A DNA stretch of 25,807 nucleotides from Hypsibius dujardini. Taxonomy: Eukaryota; Tardigrada; Eutardigrada; Parachela; Hypsibiidae. Below are positions 10,092 to 25,807 of this stretch, piece by piece. The position numbers and the translations under genes are program-made. Where the stretch lies: NCBI GenBank assembly GCA_001579985.1, contig LRSR01006262.1:1-25807 (forward strand), in the 5' to 3' direction. How positions within the stretch are numbered: the stretch's first letter is position 1; each line of letters begins with the position of its first letter. The notes under the pieces are model-generated. The model did no database searches. It was not told where the DNA came from and saw only the letters and a program-made list of their open reading frames with translations.

Positions 10092-10424
10092 GCCGGCGGT
10101 AGCGTTGTTTAAATATCTTTATAAGATAATTTAGATGACTCTAACAGCAGCCCTGTTGATTTCAAACAGAATATATTTTTATTTATTAAAAGTCACAAAA
10201 GCAGAAATCGATACTTTAAAGCTTATTTCCATTTTAAATCCCTAAATTTACTTTAAATATTAAGATATTTTTATTAACATCTTATTTTAAATTCGGAAAA
10301 TGTGTCCTTTATTTTCAAGAAAGTAAGCCTGTTATTTAAAAATAAACTTGTGTCGGTGGATTTGAATTTATTAATTGTTTTAGTTGAACTCAGTCACGTT
10401 ATTTAAACAACACTAGCCGCCGGC
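10092..10424. repeat. Inverted repeat pair, possible TIR element
   Basis: GCCGGCGG-TAGCGTTGTTTAAATA at 10092-10115 and the reverse complement of GCCGGCGGCTAGTGTTGTTTAAATA at 10400-10424 differ by one substitution and one indel. The roughly 285-nt interior is AT-rich and non-coding. The repeat could be the termini of a MITE, but I could not define a target duplication. Confidence 0.55.
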
Positions 10425-10802
10425 AGAAACGTAACGTGGGGGGGGGAGGCACTGGGCAACTCTACACCTACTTAGTTAATTCGAAGAGTTGCGAGGCCGA
10501 GACACTTTTAAAGTTTTTTAACTGCGGGATTGCGGCGGGAAGTTACTATTGTGTTCGTCAACAAAACGGAATAAAAGTGCTAGTTGCCCCTCTCTCTGAA
10601 ATGTGATTAACGGGGAGGGCGGTGTAGCGTGAAGAAAAGTTATTTTAAACTTGTTTTGAGGATTTGTCGCTTGTGCAGTACCTCAAGACAAAAGCAGCTA
10701 AAACCACAATGAAATGTATCTAAAACAACAGCCGGACGGACTCCCAAGCGCGGAATAAAAGACATCCCGATTTCACAGGATGAAACTTAAGAGGAACAAA
10801 AG

Positions 10803-21390
<10,588 letters not shown>

Positions 21391-21405
21391 TTTGCTTCAA
21401 GAGTT

Positions 21406-21872
21406 CGCTTGATTGATTGATGAATCAGTCCCGCAAAACTCCGAGTTTTGTTTTAATTATTTTGCAGCATCCACGCAGGGTTTTCCCCTCCCATTCCTCC
21501 AAGAAAACAAAACCTATTCAAAAAGGCCATAAAATGAATTTTTGATAAGAACGATTAAAAAAACGAAACGTTGGATAAATAAACATCCAGAATGTCACAA
21601 AATCTCAAGACTCTTATTCGCTACCCAGCGCTTGATTGATTGATCGATTACAAACGACACGGTAAATCACATTTCTTCTTCTGTGAAATAATTCCTTAGT
21701 AAATCAAACTGAATTTCGCAGTAATGGAATTTCTAGTTTATAACAGCTCAAAATGTTATAAAAATCTACGTAAAGAAAATGTGCGAAGACCTCTTGAGTG
21801 TGATCATTTTATCAAAATTGCATCTTGAGACTAATTACCTCGGATTGGTCACAATTGATTGACTGATTGATG
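21406..21872. promoter_or_regulatory. Three TGATTGAT clusters upstream of ABCC1
   Basis: TTGATTGATTGAT at about 21409, the same at about 21632, and ATTGATTGACTGATTGAT at 21854 are spaced about 225 bases apart. TGATTGAT is the classic PBX-HOX composite site. The first two are preceded by CGC, and similar (T)CAAGA or CTTGAGA words occur 10-30 bases before each. They may be regulatory sites or the residue of a diverged tandem repeat. Confidence 0.35.
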
Positions 21873-22479
21873 TTGGCGTTGAATAAATAAAAATAACTGC
21901 AATTTCGGCCCGCGTTTGTAGGAATTAGAATTCAAAGATCAGTGATCAGGTGTAAAAGTAGTATTGAAGGAGTAAAATAATTGCAATGATAGCAGAACGG
22001 GTGACGCAAGAAAAGTAGGAAGTGACGGGCAAAATTCTTGATCGCATGAAGTGAATAAAGAAGGATTTGAAGTGATGATCTTGCAGAAACAGAATCACAT
22101 TTAATCTTTCCCAGAACACGATAAGACGAAGGACAGCTGATTAGAAGTGGAGTGAGCGATAAGCAGGAAATTCGTCTCCAATTCCACTCAGCCAATCGTC
22201 GTGGTCTTGGTCACGGAACTGAATCACAGTGCTGGAACTGGAACAGAATAGAATATCGAAATGGAATTGGAGACAGACGTACTAAGTTTCATAATTATTA
22301 ACTGGTATTCCATAAATATTTCGAACCACCTTGGCCTCTCTGTGGATTTGTTTTCGTTTCTTTAAATAATGAAATAAGAACCGCAATGAAGTTTAATTTC
22401 GTTGAAAATATACGAATGCAGTACTAATTTGGGCCAAAGTGCATTGTGAGTACAGGACCGTAATTCATCAAACGTTTAT

Positions 22480-22645
22480 CTGTTAGGCCGTTTGTTTGTC
22501 TGTTTGTCTGTCTGTTTGTTCGTCTGCCTGCCTGCCTCTCTATCTACCGGCACATCTTTTTGCCGGTCTCTCTGCCTGCTTCTATGAGTGTCTGTGTGAC
22601 TGTCCGCCTGTCTGCCTGTTCGTCTGTGTCTTCGTCACTTTAAGT
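22480..22645. repeat. Degenerate TCTG array between PIP5K and ABCC1
   Basis: TTTGTCTG/CTGCCTGC units with a 4-nt period. It belongs to the same family as the intronic arrays but lies in intergenic DNA or the PIP5K 3' flank. Confidence 0.88.
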
Positions 22646-22923
22646 GTCTGCAGACCGGCAGTATGACTGCTCTGACTCTCACGCCGCATATTCAAGCTAA
22701 TCAGTTCGGATGTCTTGTTTTCTTATCCATCAACGGAAGAGACTCATCAAACTGCAAACCCTCACATCGGAAAAAATTCTTAAACTCCAACACATTCAAC
22801 ACAGTAATCACTCACTCACAAACTCTGCATCAAACGGTCGCGGCATACTTTCTACCACTTAATACAAAACTGCCAAAAAGCAAGACCCAGCGAGCCGTTT
22901 TTTCCAGACAGCACATAGGTCGA

Positions 22924-24629
22924 TCAGTCAGCCGTGCCGCCAGTCGCCGCCTTGGGAGAACTAAATGAAAGATCATTGGCCGCCGCCGCGCCGGCCGTGT
23001 CGAGGATGAGATCGGGTGCCCGGGCAGGGAAGATGGAGGACCCCACGGGGACCTTACGGTGATGGTGGTGGTGGTGACTGTTATTTGCCAGCTTCACCGT
23101 CACATCGGTGTGCGAGACGTATCCGCGACTCGTCGTCCCACCACCGTCCTCCACCACCGAAGTGGAAGCCATACTGTGGTGACCGGATGAGGAAGACGCT
23201 GTCTGGGTTAGTAACTGCTTCGCCTTGCCGCCCTTCTGCGAACGTCGATGGACGGCCGTCGCGACGGGCTTGGTCGGGGAGATATCCGGGGAGGACTCTG
23301 CGCTCAGCGGGTCCATCCCCTTGTCCTCGCGGTTGAGGGAGGTGCTGGACTCGTCATGGGAGGGGAACATGCCCGTGGGAACTTTCCGGAACACCTTCTC
23401 CGCCATGAAGTCCTGGAAGCGACGGGAGTAGAAGGACGGGTGGCACACCGAGATGCTGTCCCCGTCGAGGACCACCGACTTGACCGTATGCTCCATCTTC
23501 TTGCGCAGCTTGTAGCACTGCAGGATGTCGATGACGCCCATGAAGAGGAGGAGCCGCTCGCCTTTGGTGTTCCAGGCTAGCACACCGTCCGGTCTGTGGA
23601 GGAGGGAAGGAAGAAATGGGAGCGTGTTGTAGATGACGTAAAGTGTTAGAAATCAAATTAAATTTAAATTAAACACCGTAAATGTTCTGCTAATTTAAAA
23701 ATCAAATTATTAAACAATTCTAAAATTATTTAACTTTAAAAAATAAATATTATATCTCCAGCATTGCAAATAAAAAAAACGTGAATTTCATTTAAAATAT
23801 ATAGATATATAAAATGTTGTTTTAAATAAATTTCAGAATTAAAAATACTCTTTGTATTTTTGTCGATTTATATTTTTGTGCATTCAAGGGAAATAAGAAT
23901 ACATTGTATCTGAAATCAAAAGCTGCTTTTTCGCCCGTTTAACATATCGTTTAACAAAATACAATTTACAAAAACTATTTAAAAATATCACTTGAAAGTT
24001 TTATCATTTAGACATTTAATCACTAAAAAATAGCATTTATTCATTAAAATATATCATTCAAAAAAGATTGTGATATGACTAGAAAGAATGAAGTGTCAGT
24101 TTATGTGTGTGTTATGAGGGAAGTTTTTTAAATTTATTAGCACGCACAGTATTTGACTGCCGTCGCGATTGCCTTCTTGGATTTTGGAGTAGAGTTGGGT
24201 GCGCGCAGCAGTGGGTTCTTGCACGAGGGCGGCGAACTTTTCCCGGTTAGTTTTGGTCCTTATTAGAGGCGCTGGAAACCGTCGAGAGACATTCCGTTAG
24301 GGAGACGAACGAAGTGCAATCAGAGCTAACCCGTTCACACCATAACCAGCAAAAAAACCAGGCAGGCGGGCAGATGGATAGATGACAGGATAAAAAAGAG
24401 ACGGACAAACCTGCAGAGGACCAGACAGAAACAGACAGACACTCAGGCAGACATACATACAAATAAACGGAGAAACAGACGGGCAGACGGAACACATGAA
24501 CATATACAGATGTCTTGCAACAGCCTTGCCTGTCCGACGCAAAACATTTCTGTCCATCTGCTTGCCGGTCCGACAGTCTGTCTATCTGCTAGCCTTTCTG
24601 TCTGCCTTTCTGCCTTTCTGCCTGTCTGC

Positions 24630-24686
<57 letters not shown>

Positions 24687-25457
24687 CGCAATCCAGCCTA
24701 TCTGCCTGCCAGCTTACCTGCCTGCTGACTTTTGTCTGTCCATCTGACTGTGTCTGTTTCGCCACATGGCATTAATAAGCCGATGAGCGTTATGTCTTCC
24801 TTCCCCATCACCTCATCAAAAAATAAGCCTTACCCAGAAGTAGTCAACCCAAATAACCAACTAGCACGGAAACGCGGAATCAAATAACGAGGAACACACA
24901 CACACTCGCTATCCAACGAAAAGAATAAACTCACGTCGCGATGTGCGTTGACTCGTCCGGCCCGAACCCTCCTGCGAGCCCTTATTCCTCACCCGGAACA
25001 TGGTCCCCAGCGGTGAGGCGTGTGACTGGAGATCTTGCTGCTGCTGCATCACAGGTGATTGCGATCCCCTCATAGACTGGGAGTTTGAAGAAGGCTCCTC
25101 CGCGGCCCCGGCGTCCCCGGCGTTCTTCACACTTTCCGCTTCCTCCTTGCACGCCAGATCGATATTGTGGATACCAATCAGGAGGCTGTAGTCCATAATC
25201 TTGAAGCTCTCCAGGACGGTGCAGTCGCGGCGGATGGTGCGGATGAGAAGGTCATACGTGTCCGGCTCGAGGAAGATCCCCTCCGGATAGATCTGCATAA
25301 AGTCGAGATCCTTGAGCGTCGGCACTTGCTTCTGCCGCTCGTGGGCGTTGGCCTGGCGTTTGTAGGTGGAGCCTTTAAGGTCAAATTTTTGGTGGTACTT
25401 GACTTTACTGGGCAGGAGGTTGTTCATGCAGATGATGCGGACGTTCTTCCCCAAGGA
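22924..25457 (-). CDS. PIP5K1: Phosphatidylinositol-4-phosphate 5-kinase type I, C-terminal part (3 exons)
   Basis: Converts PI(4)P to PI(4,5)P2 at the plasma membrane. Exons in the window: 24935-25457, 24148-24271 and 22924-23593 (stop at 22924); phases agree and give 438 codons. The 5' exons with the ATP-binding N-lobe lie beyond 25807. Seen in order: KNVRI.CMNNLLP, FDLKGSTYKR, the catalytic-loop IMDYSLL (Asp89 of the fragment), GERLLLFMGVIDILQ with the metal-binding Asp, and the activation loop KKMEH, where Glu is the residue that sets type I (PI4P) specificity against type II kinases. SISVCHP..Y..RF..FM closes the kinase core. An insert of about 115 aa between the catalytic loop and GERLL is longer than in human PIP5K1A and contains QQQQ. 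The tail has a His6 run. Confidence 0.92.
23594..24147 (-). other. PIP5K intron, AT-rich
   Basis: A 554-nt intron of low-complexity AT-rich sequence with no repeat array. No coding or RNA gene seen. Confidence 0.85.
24360..24760. repeat. Opposed CAGA and TCTG arrays in a PIP5K intron
   Basis: A degenerate CAGA array (about 24360-24495) is followed, after about 50 bases, by a TCTG array (about 24545-24755) with a pure TCTG run near 24637-24684. The two arms are complementary, so the intron can fold into a long imperfect hairpin. The intron spans 24272-24934. Confidence 0.92.
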
Positions 25458-25807
25458 CTGCAAGATGAAACAGAAAACAGCGTCAGCATATTATTTGAAT
25501 AATAATAAATAAAATAAATATTCCCTGTTCAACTATATAAATGCAGAATCTACTGCAATGATTTTCCGGCTCAAAATATCTTGTTAAATTCTTCTGATTA
25601 CAAACATGATGAACCATTACTTAAGTAATAAATAAAATTATCTTAATCCATCAATTGTATCAATTAAAAAGTAAACATACTTAATAGTGCCATAATCTTT
25701 CTGAACTAAACACAATTTTTAATTAAATAAATAAACAAACCATAAAACATTTAAAAAAGTCCTACTTCAATTTAAAAAACTTCAAATTTCAGTTATCGAT
25801 ATCACAT
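25458..25807 (-). other. PIP5K upstream intron, AT-rich, runs off the window
   Basis: The acceptor TCATCTTGCAG sits at 25458-25468. The rest is AT-rich non-coding sequence with no recognisable element. The next upstream exon should encode the LLPKFYG region and the kinase N-lobe. Confidence 0.8.

Larger units (their letters stand above)
9504..10802. other. Intergenic region between GGT and the ABCC1-type gene
   Basis: The region holds the GGT promoter candidates, the ABCC1 3' flank and an inverted repeat pair (10092-10424). No conserved coding sequence is seen; the open frame at about 9900-10112 starts without an ATG and resembles nothing. A G10 run lies at 10438-10447. The nearest minus-strand AATAAA downstream of the ABCC1 stop is at 10367-10372, about 430 nt away. 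Confidence 0.7.
21391..22923. other. Intergenic region upstream of ABCC1, downstream of PIP5K
   Basis: The region holds three TGATTGAT clusters and a TCTG array (listed separately), and possible minus-strand TATA-like sites near 21736-21742 and 21755-21764. A minus-strand CCAAT lies at 21844-21848. No conserved coding sequence is seen on either strand. The plus-strand frame at 22663-22968 overlaps the PIP5K end antisense and has no recognisable features. I see no canonical poly(A) signal for PIP5K. Confidence 0.65.

Noticed and set aside
9900-10112. Plus-strand 70-aa frame
   Set aside because: It has no ATG start and no recognisable motif, and it runs into the 10092 inverted repeat.
22663-22968. 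Plus-strand 101-aa frame overlapping the PIP5K end
   Set aside because: No recognisable features; its end is antisense to conserved PIP5K coding sequence.
23016-23580. Several plus-strand frames antisense to the PIP5K last exon and to GGT exon 3 (4286-4699)
   Set aside because: GC-rich coding exons leave the opposite strand open. The minus-strand frames match known families and splice correctly.

Overview
The window is nuclear DNA of an animal. The genes are split by GT-AG introns, coding exons are GC-richer than the AT-rich introns, and the three recognisable genes are metazoan-type: gamma-glutamyltransferase, a full-length MRP1/ABCC1-type transporter and a type I phosphatidylinositol-4-phosphate 5-kinase. 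Many introns are only 54-100 nt, which points to an invertebrate with compact genes. I cannot name the phylum. All three genes lie on the minus strand, head to tail, so gene order in transcription runs from high to low coordinates.

Layout, left to right. 1-267: degenerate GTCT tetranucleotide array. 437-9503: gamma-glutamyltransferase, nine coding exons, complete from Met to stop (695 codons plus stop). Its introns hold a 226-bp hAT-type MITE with a perfect 8-bp target duplication (intron 6), two long imperfect palindromes and a 16-nt inverted repeat (intron 2), and a 791-bp TA-flanked pogo/Tigger-like DNA transposon remnant with a broken helix-turn-helix transposase ORF (intron 1). 9504-10802: intergenic, with a TATA/CCAAT candidate and a perfect hairpin upstream of GGT and an inverted-repeat pair. 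10803-21390: ABCC1-type transporter, 28 coding exons whose phases all agree, 1533 aa. 21391-22923: intergenic, with three spaced TGATTGAT clusters and another TCTG array. 22924-25457: the C-terminal 438 codons of a PIP5K; the 5' exons lie beyond the window.

Genes together. GGT and MRP1 act on the same molecules. MRP1 exports glutathione and glutathione conjugates (such as leukotriene C4), and GGT removes the gamma-glutamyl group at the outer cell surface. Here they are direct neighbours in the same orientation, about 1.3 kb apart. PIP5K makes PI(4,5)P2 and has no obvious link to them.

The most striking architecture is in the ABCC1 introns. They are either small or inflated by degenerate CAGA/TCTG arrays, and the arrays change strand along the gene: CAGA-sense in most 5' introns of the transcript and UCUG-sense in the 3' introns. 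Complementary arrays therefore flank internal exons. Two of the 37 introns I could place use GC-AG instead of GT-AG splice sites; recognising the first one removes an apparent frameshift in GGT.
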